NCBI GenBank assembly: GCA_023627715.1
Contig: JAMAHW010000002.1
Location: 868,001 to 932,000, forward strand
Origin: Periconia sp. R9002
Lineage: Eukaryota > Ascomycota > Dothideomycetes > Pleosporales > Periconiaceae
DNA length: 64,000 nt
Direction: 5' to 3'
Below are positions 32,681 through 43,919 of the stretch, piece after piece (within the stretch, counting starts at the first letter, position 1; the number at the start of each line of letters is the position of its first letter). A model generated the notes under the pieces. That model searched no databases. It saw only the letters and a list, made by a program, of their open reading frames with translations, and was not told the origin of the DNA. A program made the position numbers and the translations under genes.

Positions 32681-33630
32681 ATGGCCACTTCCTCGCCTGA
32701 TGTTCAGCCTCCCACCGCTGGCACCTCCGCTGCGCCGGCCTCTTCGGGCTCACGGCCAGCGAGCAGAGAACACGCTGCACCGTCCACAAGTCCTGTCGAA
32801 ATGAAGCATTTGCCGGCATCAGAGCCACCCGCGAATCCTGCTGTGCAACCCCCCGACAACTCCCAAAATGCTTCGCTGCATACTCCGGTGGATGCGCAAC
32901 CTGCAGAGCCCTCCTCAGTCGCCTCGCCCTCTTCCAAGCCGGAAGCCCCCGCCAACCTCAATCGCACCGAGACCGAGGCGATTGGTCCCTCCACCGAATC
33001 GCCCGCATTGAACCCCGATAACACCAATGGTCCTGTTGTCGTCATTATGTTGTTGCTCACGACAGGCGCACGGCATCCATACAAGATTGACGAAAAGTAC
33101 CTCAAGAAGCGCAATGTCACAGTGGACGACATGGATCCATACAACATTAGTGTGTACACTCTAAAGGAGCTCATATGGCGGGATTGGCGGGAAGGTCAGT
33201 ACCACCAATTACAGAAGACACAATCTCATGATGCAAACTTGTCAATCTGTGGTCTTGTAATCCAGTTTGCGTCATAAGCTATACCTCCCTACTAAGCTAA
33301 CGTTTCTGTCGAATGCAGAGTGGGAACCCAGACCGACTTCACCCAGTTCAATACGTCTCATACATTTCGGCCGCATGCTTGAGGATAAAGTCCCACTCAA
33401 AGGTATATCTTTCTTTCTTTCGCACATAGGTTAACGCCAGTCTCTATCGTGCTCAACTAACTCCTTCGATTGTAGAATGCCGATTCCAGACGGAGGCTCC
33501 GAATGTCGTGCACATGACTGTAAAGCCGCAAGAGGTGGTCGACGATGAGGACGCAAAAGGAGGCAAAAGTGGGAGCCGCCGCGACACGGACGAGGAAGCC
33601 ACTGCCGGCTGCCGTTGCGTTATTCTATGA
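32681..33630 (+). CDS. Membrane-anchored ubiquitin-fold protein (UBL3/MUB type)
   Basis: Exons 32681-33194, 33319-33402 and 33476-33630 give 250 residues. Residues about 120-230 form a ubiquitin fold: VVVIMLLLTTGARHPYKIDE, YTLKELIWRDWREEWEPRP, SPSSIRLIHFGRMLEDKVPL, VVHMTVKPQE. This matches the UBL3/MUB layout, including the W-x-x-EW-x-x-x-P-x-S-x-x-x-IRLI-x-x-G-R/K segment. It ends CRCVIL, a CaaX box (Leu at the end suggests geranylgeranylation) with an extra Cys two residues before, so it should be lipid-anchored. The C terminus is not a conjugatable Gly-Gly. A 115-residue Pro/Ser/Ala-rich disordered N-terminal extension is absent from the ~117-residue animal proteins. Plant MUBs dock E2 enzymes at the membrane; the fungal role is not known to me. 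Confidence 0.92.
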
Positions 33631-34549
33631 GACCCAGCCGTCTCAGTTATACTGACAAGATGCCGTGTGGCTAGGGTGTTGTTTTCTGTAATGGCTCCTG
33701 GACCGGAAATGGGAGTCTATCCAGTATCTGCTCAATGTACGTGATCATGGCGTATCCACGTCGTGCAATTCGCATTGTTGACAGCAGAGGAAGCAGTCCC
33801 TATGGCACTTCATGCGCGCCCGACCGCTACCAGTCAACAACGGCAACGAACATTGCGGCAATCTTTATTATTGGCTTGCGCGTTTCGTTTTATCCCTCAT
33901 CGAGCGTCCCCGGTCACCGCAGAAATTCTTTATACTTCAGCATACAGGCGTTGGCGTTCAGAGCATTCAGGATTGGGGCTTGTGGGCATCGTTATGCGAT
34001 TTTTATTCTATTGGATGTGCATATCCCATGCAATCATTCTATTCTGTGTCAAAAACTCCCTTGGTTGTACAACTAGCGTTGGTAGTAGGCAGAGAGGTAT
34101 TGATGACAGGGCTTGGTCATAGAGAGGTCCTGAAGCCAATACATTGCGATTTCGACCTTTTTGTATAAACTCACAACGCATGACCGTTGCCAATTTCATT
34201 GATGTATTGGATATGAATATCTGTATGCGTTCGAGGATTGCACCATTGTGTTATATCCCTGGTATAGAGTCGTCCCATATTGAGATAGCGTATCAAAATA
34301 CTAATAATGCAGTGACACTTCCTTGCTTTGAATGTAACCCACTTCAATGTTGTAGTTACCCGCGAGGCAGGTGTGTGGTACGGCAATAGCGGTGCCAAGA
34401 ATTATGTTCGTAGCTCTGTTTTGCGTCATCGTTGGAGCTATGCCTAACCTCTGCCCACCCCGGCGTGACTTTACACCCAACATTTGAAGTCAACACACAA
34501 ACATCCATTCGACTCCCACGGCCTTGCATAATATTTCGGGTGGCCCATC
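33631..34549. other. Intergenic, 0.9 kb
   Basis: No gene seen; 3' flank of the UBL3-type gene and promoter of the next. Confidence 0.4.
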
Positions 34550-35749
34550 ATGGTTCTCGAAGAACTAGATCCAGCACCAGACAGCTCTTCCACCGCTCCC
34601 GAACCCCCCAGCAACGATGCGTACTCGTCGAACCAACACCTCTTATACCATTACGACACCGAGTCGTTGCCTCACCCACTTCGCCTCCCCTTCCTGAACA
34701 TGTCAGACACGTCTATGCGCATGAAGGTACAGGTCTTGCTGCGCGGTCAATCAAAGGCAATGGCACGCCCGGTGACCGCTGAAGAGGCGCAGGCATTTGC
34801 AGGGCACATTTATGCTATGGAGACCAGAAAGTCGTACATTGCCGCAGGAGCGGGTCTGGCGGGTATATATCGATGGTACTCTACTATGCAGACGAATCAA
34901 TATCCATTTTGGAAGACGACAAATGCCGATCCGAACAAGTTCATGTTTATCAAAGGGCCGTGGGCTCAGCCTGCTCGCCACAGTTGGCGGCTTGCCTGTT
35001 ACTGGATCGTCGCGACACAGCTCGGCGATGCCGTTGCGCATATAATCCAGCAGCCTATAACTGCGAAGGCGATAGTGGATGATCCTCGTTTGCGACAAGT
35101 TATATTGGATACACGGGCTGCCTCAAAAGCTCATAAAGGTAGCCCGAGGTTGTCGATGGATGATATCGCGAAGATAACAAAGGAGGTGGTGGCCGATTCT
35201 TCAAGAGCGTCGAGTTCTGATCAAGCGCAAGCTACAGGGTTTGATGATGACATGGCTCCAACCGCATCTGCAGACAGTCCTTGGAGCTCATCTGCAAGCC
35301 CTTCATACCCCTCACACGATGACACTTCACATGCTCCTTCTGGGCAATTTCCGAGCCAGCCCTCTCAAGCATGGGGTAGACGACCGCCGCCATCGCAACA
35401 GCAGCAACAATCGCCGTTCGCCGCCGATGACGCTTCCCCAACAGGCGGCCTCTTCCAAGCCGAGACGCAAAACTCCACCGATGCGTCAGGATCAACGGAG
35501 TCGTCGGGTTCGGCCTGGGAACGGCTCCGTCGCGGGGGCAGTCTGCCGCCTATTCAGCGCCCGCCACCGCCAGGAAGACCGCCTCGACGGCCCCAGCGCG
35601 AGGATTCTACGATAGGAGACAGTTTTACCTTTGCGGGCTCGGAGGAAGAGAGGCAGCGGGCCCAGGAGCAGGCACAGAGGGAGTTTGACGAGAGGATTGA
35701 GAGGGAAAGGCAAGGCAAGGACTTTAATGATGAGGGGAGGAGATGGTAG
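34550..35749 (+). CDS. Protein of unknown function with disordered C-terminal half
   Basis: Single-exon frame of 399 residues; ATG context ccatcATGg. I do not recognise the family. The N-terminal 50 residues are Ser/Pro-rich. Residues about 60-190 are folded-looking: RPVTAEEAQAFAGHIYAMET, AGAGLAGIYRWYSTM (a weak hydrophobic segment), ADPNKFMFIKGPWAQPARHS and RLACYWIVATQLGDAVAHII (a second hydrophobic helix). The rest is Ser/Pro/Gln-rich with WERLRRGGSLPPIQRPPPPG and an acidic/basic alternating helix at the end (EEERQRAQEQAQREFDERIE). Two moderately hydrophobic helices could make it a mitochondrial or ER membrane protein. Function unknown. Confidence 0.75.
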   Translation: MVLEELDPAPDSSSTAPEPPSNDAYSSNQHLLYHYDTESLPHPLRLPFLNMSDTSMRMKVQVLLRGQSKAMARPVTAEEAQAFAGHIYAMETRKSYIAAGAGLAGIYRWYSTMQTNQYPFWKTTNADPNKFMFIKGPWAQPARHSWRLACYWIVATQLGDAVAHIIQQPITAKAIVDDPRLRQVILDTRAASKAHKGSPRLSMDDIAKITKEVVADSSRASSSDQAQATGFDDDMAPTASADSPWSSSASPSYPSHDDTSHAPSGQFPSQPSQAWGRRPPPSQQQQQSPFAADDASPTGGLFQAETQNSTDASGSTESSGSAWERLRRGGSLPPIQRPPPPGRPPRRPQREDSTIGDSFTFAGSEEERQRAQEQAQREFDERIERERQGKDFNDEGRRW

Positions 35750-36249
35750 TGGGGAGGATTGAGCTATCAATAAGAAAAAAATGAAAATGAAACTGAAACT
35801 GGCATTGGGTTGACTGCATTTTGCGTCTCATGTCATCTTTGTATAACTAGTCTCTTCTTTTTTCAGTTGAAGGGGAGTGGGCATTACTAGGAACACTACA
35901 TTTAGGTATCCCAAGGCAGACTAAAAATCATGTCATCAGATCAATCGGTCATCATTCTCGTAGCGTACGAATGCGAGCATGTGGAATATCATGGGGAGGA
36001 AACAAGTGCTGCCGTTACTCATCCTGGACTAATTTCTCCTTTGTCCATCCACTGACGTTGCGAAGCACCATCAACTCAGAGGTAGCGTGAGAGTCTAGGT
36101 AGCAACGGGAAATCCAAGACGTATCTTTTTTGGTAGACGATCGAAGTATTTCACACCCGCAGGATTCTTTCCTTCTCCAGTAGGTATACTCATTGAAAGA
36201 CCAAATCACGTCACCCCCTATGTACACCCACCACTCCCTAAAAAAAACC
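35750..36249. other. Intergenic between convergent genes
   Basis: No gene seen, 0.5 kb. Confidence 0.4.
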
Positions 36250-38395
36250 TTACACCGCCCCAAACACCCTCTCCAAAAGCACCCCCGCGAACCTCTCCGT
36301 CCCCGGACTCGCCACACACCTCCCCACGCGATTCCCCCTCCTCGCATCCCTCCACCCCCCAGCATCCCCCACAACCTCCTCCTCCAAATCCCCCTCACCC
36401 ATATTAACATCCCTCCCCCGCCGATCCACCACACAGCAGCCCCTCGTCCACTGCCCCGCCGTTTCAACCCGCAGGTCCTCGTTCTCGATGAAGTCCCACC
36501 CGGCGAGCGACGGGCTCATGCAGTACCAGATGGGCAGGGGATCGTGGAGTTGGAGCCCCACGGTGGACGGGTCGACGGTGGAGGGGGAGAGGGAGGCGAT
36601 TTTGGAGAAGGTCGAGGTTAGGAAGAGGGTTGTCCAGCTGACGAGGGGCGAGGTGGGGAGGGGTGCCGTGCTGGTGTAGGATGTGTAGAGGGAGCGGGGG
36701 AGGAGGTGCGGTTCTGTTATGTCTGTTTGTTTTTTGGTTAGGTTGCTGGTGGTGCTGGTGGTGGTGGGGATAGCTTCAAAGTGATTTCATTTTTTCCCTC
36801 TTTCTGAAGGGTCTTGCGATGGGATAGGGGGGGAGGGAATTTTGAGTGAGATTGTGGACTTACCGAGCGGGAACAATTTAACTTTCAGCCGCCTTGATAG
36901 GTTTTCCGGATACGGGGGTAACTGTTTCCTCCCGCCGATCGTGGGCGGCATGGTGGTTTTGGGGTTGGGGCTGGTAAGTGCATAGACGCGCGCAGCCGCC
37001 ACGCTGTCGGCGTACGTGTTGAATTCGGCGCCGGGGGTCATCTGGTTACGAAGGTTTAGCTCTCTGCGTAGCGGCGTATCGGGCTGTTTGATGAGGTTGA
37101 AGTTGGGGACGGGGATGGACATGGTGGAAGCGGAGTAGATGAGGGAGAGGTTGGGGGGCTGAGTAACGCTTAGAGCTGCCCTTCGCAAGGAAGAATGGAA
37201 AAGGAAAGGACGAAACAATGTACATTAAGGTTGGAGGAGGGGTTTGGTGGTGTGGTAACGATAGAGAATGTATGCCTGGAAGAGAAGAGAAACAAGAAAG
37301 CACTCACATTCCCCGGCGCGTCCACCGCTCCGCCCATGACCAACACCTCCTTGACCCTCAAAAACGCCTCGGGGTCCTTCGCTGCGGCCATGGCCAGATT
37401 CGTCAGCGGCCCAATCGCCACAATCGTGATCGTATCCGGTTCGTTGTCCCGCAAGATCTGCAGCATTTCCTCGTGGGCTGGTTTCAGGGAAGGCGTGAAG
37501 AGTGAGTGCGAGTCCTCGACTTCTTGCAGTTCGGCTACTTCTTCGCGGCTGAGATTTTTTGGCGCTGGGAGGAAGAGGGATTTCCAGGTTTCGTCGGGGC
37601 TGAGATGAGGGTGCTATGGAGGATATAGAGTGAGAAACGGTTGAAGTTGGAAAGGGAGCATGGAAGCTTACGCTGGAGTGAATGCCGCCTAAACCGTCCT
37701 TGCCGTCTGTAAAGTGTAAGTTAACCCCTTTGAAGACATTCTCTCGCCTTTCTGGTGACGGGTTGGTTCACTTACGGAAGAAATCTGCAACCATCTGAAG
37801 AAAATTAGAAAGTGCCTTATACAACTACCTGGACAGTGGATCAACTTACCATGTGCTCAGCAAGCGGTTCTTCAGCTCCCACGGCAACTGCATAATCATG
37901 TTAATGCAATTCTCTTTCTATTCTCAACTCTTTAGGTGGCATACCGATAGGTTTGTTCGCCATGAGCGTTTCAAACCCCTCCGGTCTACCATTTTCCTTC
38001 CGCCACGCTCGTTCCTTTTCGATATGATGGAACAACGTAACGACGTTCCTCAAGCAGCTAGAAAAATTGAATTTCAGCATACGGATAACTTTGATTGAAA
38101 ATTAGGATAGGGGTGCGGTACATCGTTTCCACACAGAATAAGGGCAACAGGGAACCAGTAATACAAGAAGAAGAGAAAAAGAACAAGACTGATTTACTTT
38201 TGCACTTCAACGTTACCAAACGTGAGACTCAACATTAGGACCTGAAGTTCTTCGGGTTTGGCTGAGAAAGCAAGAAGCATAGCCAGGATGTCGTCCACAC
38301 CCTGTATACATAACCATCAGCCTTGCGGGTATATACAAAACTATGTTATTCAAACTTACGGGATCGGTGTCTATGATGATACGGGTGGGAGCCAT
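36250..38395 (-). CDS. Inosine/uridine-preferring nucleoside hydrolase (IUNH family), nine exons
   Basis: Hydrolyses the N-glycosidic bond of ribonucleosides for salvage. Exons: 38395-38360, 38301-38198, 38057-37945, 37887-37850, 37794-37776 (19 nt), 37706-37672, 37613-37308, 37041-36864, 36722-36250; 433 residues, frame kept at every junction. The N terminus MAPTRIIIDTDP joins GVDDILAMLLA to form the calcium-binding DTDPGVDD motif. Further signatures are VAVGAEEPLAEHM, KDGLGGIHSS, ITIVAIGPLTNLAMA, EVLVMGGAV, EFNTYADSVAA and the catalytic-site LHDPLPIWY. Insertions make it longer than the bacterial enzymes (about 310). The exon 4/5 junction yields a double Met (EHM-MVADFF), which is unusual but in frame. 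All identifiable metal-site residues are kept, so it is likely active. Confidence 0.94.
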
Positions 38396-39072
38396 GGTAT
38401 GATGAGAGATAGAAATAGATCTAAATAGTTCAAATTTGCAAGATTCTATGATGGTGGAGCAGTATACAAGCTCTTGAGCAGGCTGATGAACGAATACGAG
38501 GAGTAAAGCAAAAGGCAGCCGTGGTAGTGATTAGATAAGGAATGGATGCTGCTAGTGCACATTTCATCCCACTTCGCAGCTCGCAAACAATGGGACGGAG
38601 GTGCCCGAAAAGTGGACCTTGTGTACTTCATGACGTTCCGAGCCCCGCATACCAAACTCATAAATCTGTCCACATGAGCGCACATATACATACTCACGTC
38701 AGAGAATTCCTCAGATTGTGTCCAAAATGATGATGTAGCTCAATATATAGAAGAAAGGTAATTTCAGTTGCTTCAATTCGAAACAACCAGTTCAAAGCCC
38801 GATTGACATGTTACCAACGCCGATTCTTGTGACAGCAATACTCCTATTCTACACAAAAAGCCGTAGAGCCATCGGCCTACTCCTTTGCTAAGCTTTCCCA
38901 ACTTTTTATGGTTTCCTCCCCATAATGTATCGTGTGCGCCGTTTCGAGCAGTCTTGATCGCCCGTGTAATTTTGTTCATCGTGAATAGGTAGGCTCAGAT
39001 ATCACATGTTCGTTCCAATCATGCTAGGTTCATAGTATCGCAGGATATTACGTAGAACATAACTGGTCTAAT
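38396..39072. other. Intergenic, 0.68 kb
   Basis: Promoter of the nucleoside hydrolase and 3' flank of SURF4/Erv29. Nothing else seen. Confidence 0.4.
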
Positions 39073-40199
39073 CTAGTAGACCTTCTTCTTCTCATCAACT
39101 GAAAACTGGCCGGGACCCATGTTGACCAGCAAAAGGAGACCGCCGCTGTGTGGTCATTAGCAACTTGACGTAAAAAGTGGAGGTTGGATGAACTTACACA
39201 ATGGAAAGGATCTGGAAGAAATCGTACTTGGCAAAGTCCTTGTGGGGGTGATGTTCGTGGAGCGTCCAGAAGTTGTTGACAATAATGTTGAAGACGCTGA
39301 GGATAAGCACCAACATGATGGCGCTGAACTTGGCCTTGAACCCAATGACCACCATAACGCATGCAATGAATCCCAGCAAGCTGACGAGAATCCTTGAGAG
39401 GCTCCATTCGCCACGGAAAACAAAGCCAATGAAGAGGAAGATCAAGAGAACACGACCAGCAAGCTGGAAGTACATCTTGCGATCTTTCTCGTCCAGCTGA
39501 GGGAGGCCTGCGGGCGCAAACCTCTTGCGAACCCACGAATCCGACAAGACCATCAATAGACCACCCATGACGGACAAGTTGCGGAGGAAGAAGTTGAGGT
39601 CAAAGACCAACCCGTATCCGATACCCTGGAGAATGACGACGCCGATGAGGCCAAAGACTCCGTAGTCCGAGTGCTTCCGTGCGATAATCATGAAAGAGCA
39701 AGACACCATGGCGATAACGTTGATGATGAGGAACAGGTGGGTGAGGCCAGTCGGAACTGTGAGCAAGCACATGTTAGCTTTACGGCTCACAATTGCGATT
39801 GAGACGAAAGTGATGCGTACTCTTCCGGTAATCTTTTAGATACGTGAGCTGATCGCTCCACTGAGTTATTATGCGCAGGGCATCCTCGATAAAGGTGACG
39901 ACAATCAAAAAGCGGCCCACTGCGGGAATGTATCTATTCACAAGCCGGTCAGCCGCATACTTGACGCGCAGTCGTGAGATGTGCAGAGCCCGGACTTCCC
40001 AGCTCCAGACACCTTGGAGAGGTACTCACGGCTTGACGGGTTCTGAAATGGTGTCGAGCCAGTCCTCAACCTTGTTCGTTTGTTCTCGTAGCTGATCGAG
40101 GGGACTGGGGTCATTGTTGGAGCCGTCGCTGCGGCCAGCGTTGCCGAAGGGGCTCTGGTTACCCAGGTGGTAACCTGCGGTGCCGCGTATCTGGGCCAT
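39073..40199 (-). CDS. erv29: ER cargo receptor, SURF4/Erv29 family
   Basis: A multi-pass membrane protein that loads soluble cargo into COPII vesicles. Exons 40199-40030, 39933-39821, 39756-39198 and 39145-39073 give 304 residues, the normal family length. After a cytosolic tail (MAQIRGTAGYHLGNQSPFGN) come EDWLDTISEPVKPYIPAVGR, FLIVVTFIEDALRIITQWSD, YLKDYRKIPTGLTHLFLIIN, QGIGYGLVFDLNFFLRNLSV and NNFWTLHEHHPHKDFAKYDF, all strongly typical. The C terminus FSVDEKKKVY carries lysines suited to COPI retrieval. The start at 40199 is the first ATG in frame. It is the second COPII-pathway gene in the window with sec13, though 16 kb apart. Assignment is secure. Confidence 0.95.
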
Positions 40200-41518
40200 G
40201 GTTGTGGTGGGTTGTGGAGCGAAAGGAGTGTGAGTCTTTGGAGAAGTTGAGGTCAACGACTCGGTGGGTGGGCAGGCCTGGGTTTTAGTGTTTGAAGCTC
40301 TCGCTCTCCGCTGAAGAAACGGTGTCCTATTGCCGAACTAACCTCACGCGTCTCGTTTCTGCGCACGGACGGTTTCCGAGGATCACACTCGCACTGCGCC
40401 TGCGCTCATCAACTAGCATTGGGGCTTTTCAACGGATCATGGTCATTTCACTAACTTTTAATTCACCGCGCGGAGAGTAATCCTATCCTAGTTCCCCGTT
40501 TCTATTCTGGGCTTCGACAAAGTCAATTCCAACGCAGCTGTAGCGGGCTTCTCGAATACCCTACATATTATTACATGGCCATCACACAGCACTCATGACG
40601 ACTGCAATTTCAACCCGCATGGGATCGAAACCTTATCGAAGCCAGATGTGGTATGCCTTCTTTCACTGCTACATGATTGCATCTCACTTACCCTCGGACA
40701 ACAACCATCTCACCCGAGGCCGGACAATTCGAGTTCCGATGCTAGCCACCGAGTCGTGTAGAAGTCACAGGTATATACCGTACGTATGGAATGGCAATCG
40801 GAACTTCAGAAACAAACCCCCAAGGCCGTACGGCTAGCAAGCCATGACACGTGGGCAACGGTCCTGCATCTCGTACCTGCGTATACTTAACTCAATTGCT
40901 CTCCCCCTACGTATGCAAACGTGCTATCTTGTACACTCGATGTCGTACATGAATGGACCTTTGTGCAGGATGATGCATGTCACACTGCTACAAGCAACGC
41001 AACCAGCCAACAAAGCCCTACCTGCAGTTTTTCAATCTTTCAATTGCAACACAATACAGCCAAGCGTCGAGGAAAATCAATCGCCCGGCAGGCTTCTCAC
41101 TGAGAACTATAGAGAAATACATGTAATTGGAAACACGCAGAAGAGCAGCATCGAAGCTGGCATACCAGCCTTCAAATACCACCGTCGCTTTTAGAGATAG
41201 ATAAATACGGCTGTCGCTGTTCAAGCCCATCGATGCAAGTGTTGCGCCCCCAAATGTGGTCCCCGCAGTCTTGATAGAAAAAAGCAAAGTATAAGAAAAA
41301 GATGGGACAAATGAAATCAGCTGTTATACACCTTGGAAACTACATTGTCGTCGATAGCCGCAAACAACCTCCCAAAGCCATAGCGAAAAACACGCTATCT
41401 GCTCCCCGCCGATACTCCAAATGACCGCCAAATATCAGAGACCGCATGAAATCCTATCAAGTTCGACATATTGCTTGAACTCGCATTTTGGACAATTTTC
41501 TCAGGATGACATGAGTCT
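40200..41518. other. Intergenic, 1.3 kb
   Basis: Promoter of SURF4/Erv29 and 3' flank of the next leftward gene. No gene seen. Confidence 0.45.
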
Positions 41519-42583
41519 TTACACAACAGGCCAGTCAGAGTCCCTTGGATCACCAACGTCGGTGATGGGCTGGGACAAGACATCAAATCGCGAGGCCGGC
41601 TTAGTGTTCTCCGCTTTTTTGACGGGGGCAGCCTTGACCGGAGCGGCCTTGACAGGGGCGGGAGCGGCTTCCTGGGCGCCGGAGTCGCTACCCTCATCCG
41701 CGGCCTCCTTCTTTGCCTTCTTGCGGCCTTTCGGAACAGTGGTCCAAGCACTCTCCTCCATGGCCATCCTCAATTGATCTTCCTCCGAGGGGAGGTTGCC
41801 ATATTTCGTCGACTCAGAAGGAGTTGTACCATTGGTGGGGCCTCCCGCACTGGGAGTGACCTCAGCGACATTGTCGAGGGTGTCCAAGAGCTGGCCACCA
41901 ATCAAACCCGGCTTGGCAGCTGGGGCAGAGCCACTGCTCCAGGCGTTGGAGGTTGGGGCCTGAGCGGGCTGGAGCCCGTTGCGTGCAGCCTCCCCGCGGG
42001 CCTCGCGAGCGGTGCGACGCTGCTGCTCAAGCAACTTCTTGCGTTCCTCCTCAGCTGCCTCGCGGGCAGCCTTCTCCTCTTCCTTCTTCTTCCTGTTCTG
42101 CCTCTGCTTCTTTGTCTCCGTGGCGGATTCGGAGCGCTGTTGCTGCGGCTTGGAGGGGCGTGCCTGCTTTTCGGAAGCGTTGATCTTCAAAACCGACTTC
42201 GGGCCCTGGGGCTCCAGCATGTCGGAGACATCGCGACCACTCGGGGATGCGGTGGGCGGGGTATCGTCATCCGCATCGGCCCCTGTGTTGGAAGAGGCGG
42301 CGGAGAGGTAGGCTTCGGCCTTGTCGCCGACCTCCTGAACAGCCTTCTTGACTGATTTACGAGGAGCCTTTGCCTTGGTGGCCTTTCCAGCCTGTTTCGC
42401 CTTCGATTTCGTCTCCTCCTCGCTCCATTGAGCAGCTCCCTTTACGTTGGAGGCAGCATTGTTTGTTGCGCGCTGGAGAGAGCGTCCCCGGGTTTCGCCG
42501 CCTTTACCCTTCCTCGTGAAGAGGTAAATGCCTCCAGCGAGGACTAAGAAGATAGCCCAATTCTTGAGTACCGACGCGTCCAT
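41519..42583 (-). CDS. Single-pass membrane protein with long charged tail, unknown function
   Basis: Intronless frame of 354 residues starting MDASVLKNWAIFLVLAGGIY; residues about 8-23 are one hydrophobic segment, followed by LFTRKGKGG, so the rest is expected to be cytosolic (N-terminal signal anchor). The tail is Lys/Ala/Glu-rich: a helical block ETKKQRQNRKKKEEEKAARE to KKLLEQQRRTAREARGEAAR is a probable coiled coil. Later comes GLIGGQLLDTLDNVAEV, then EDQLRMAMEESAWTTVPKGR, and the end SRFDVLSQPITDVGDPRDSD-WPVV looks like a conserved short motif. A VKAAP repeat (PVKAAPVKAAPVKK) precedes it. I do not recognise the family. The layout suggests an ER or outer-membrane tether that binds a basic partner, which is inference. 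Confidence 0.75.
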   Translation of the reverse strand: MDASVLKNWAIFLVLAGGIYLFTRKGKGGETRGRSLQRATNNAASNVKGAAQWSEEETKSKAKQAGKATKAKAPRKSVKKAVQEVGDKAEAYLSAASSNTGADADDDTPPTASPSGRDVSDMLEPQGPKSVLKINASEKQARPSKPQQQRSESATETKKQRQNRKKKEEEKAAREAAEEERKKLLEQQRRTAREARGEAARNGLQPAQAPTSNAWSSGSAPAAKPGLIGGQLLDTLDNVAEVTPSAGGPTNGTTPSESTKYGNLPSEEDQLRMAMEESAWTTVPKGRKKAKKEAADEGSDSGAQEAAPAPVKAAPVKAAPVKKAENTKPASRFDVLSQPITDVGDPRDSDWPVV

Positions 42584-43919
42584 GATGATTTGTGACCTCT
42601 GCTGTTGACCCTGGTGGGAATATATACGCGACCAGGTTCCGTAATTTCAACAGCACGAGCAAGGGACAGTGCAAGGCCCGGAGGTATGTTCACAGGCCCA
42701 AAGATTCTAGGCGTGTCCAAGCAGGGCGAGGTTGTTGAGGAAAGCAGAAGTAAGGAGAGCTTCCAGTGCGAGGCTAGAATGAGCAACTAAAATGGCAGGA
42801 TGGCGGGCTAAACGTGTTGCTCGTGCTACGTCCCAGCGAGGAGGACAATTGTGATACAGGAAACGGTGGTACCGAGCTGAGATGGGGACAGGTGGTAGGG
42901 GAACTTGGATGGGGAAACAGCTCGCCGACAGGACCGTGCAGCAGCCGTGCTCCGTGTAGCAAAAAAGGGTTGAAATCAGGGCGAAGGGGAAGGAATTGAG
43001 AAAGGAAGGGAAGGGTAGAGTAGGAAAGGGGAGGAGAGCTTGAAGGGAGAGGTTGAGTAGAGAGAAAGCAAAGGGTGGTGAGGATTACGTTGAGCGGAAG
43101 TAGCTCAATTGACGCCTTTCCCGAAACGAACTAAGGCTGAGCTGGGGAGCGTTCTTCGTCAGCCCGTTTGAGTCGGCAGTGATGAAGTGACGAATGCACG
43201 CTGGAGCAGCAGTGGGAACAAATGCGATAGTAGACCAGTAAACCAAGCTGGATACTACGGGCTGTTGCTAACATATAGTTGCGCCGCCATTCCCCCCTAC
43301 GGTTGCTTGGGCAGCCTCCAAGCCCTTGACGTTTGCACGTTGAAGACCAGCTTGAGCCAGTTGCTCGATTGAGTATGGGCTGGGTGGCGACTTTCCCAAG
43401 AGGCCACCTTGCGCCAGCTCGGTCTCGCTGCGGGACGGAGACGACGTGCCGTCCGTAACGGGAATGCACTTGCACTCGTGTCTAATAGTTACTACAAAGG
43501 TACGATGCACCATCTCAACATGCGCGCGGCACCCGGCAGATGTGCCCTAAATAGCGACTCTTGCATACCAGAATTCTTCCATCCGATATTAACCTGCATA
43601 AGTATACGACCACTTTTTTCTTTGGCTGGGGGAAAACCCACAAATGAGTGTCTGACAAAGTACGAAGATTCGTAACCCAAGGCTCAAAACAGTTGTTTCC
43701 AGCATTCGGAATGGGACGAGCAATATGAATTTTGAGTTTGAATTCAGCATAAAAACCCTCGTTATGCACCCTCGTATACGCCACTTGTTTGCCCTCGACC
43801 CGAATAATACTACTTAAGTATTTTGGTAACCAGGATACGCCACATGAATAAATGCAAAATAGATAACACATTTCACTTGGAAGGAAACCAAAGGGAAGAA
43901 AAATGAAACTAAACACCCA
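42584..43919. other. Intergenic, 1.3 kb
   Basis: No gene I can support; purine-rich stretch at 42970-43080. Confidence 0.45.
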
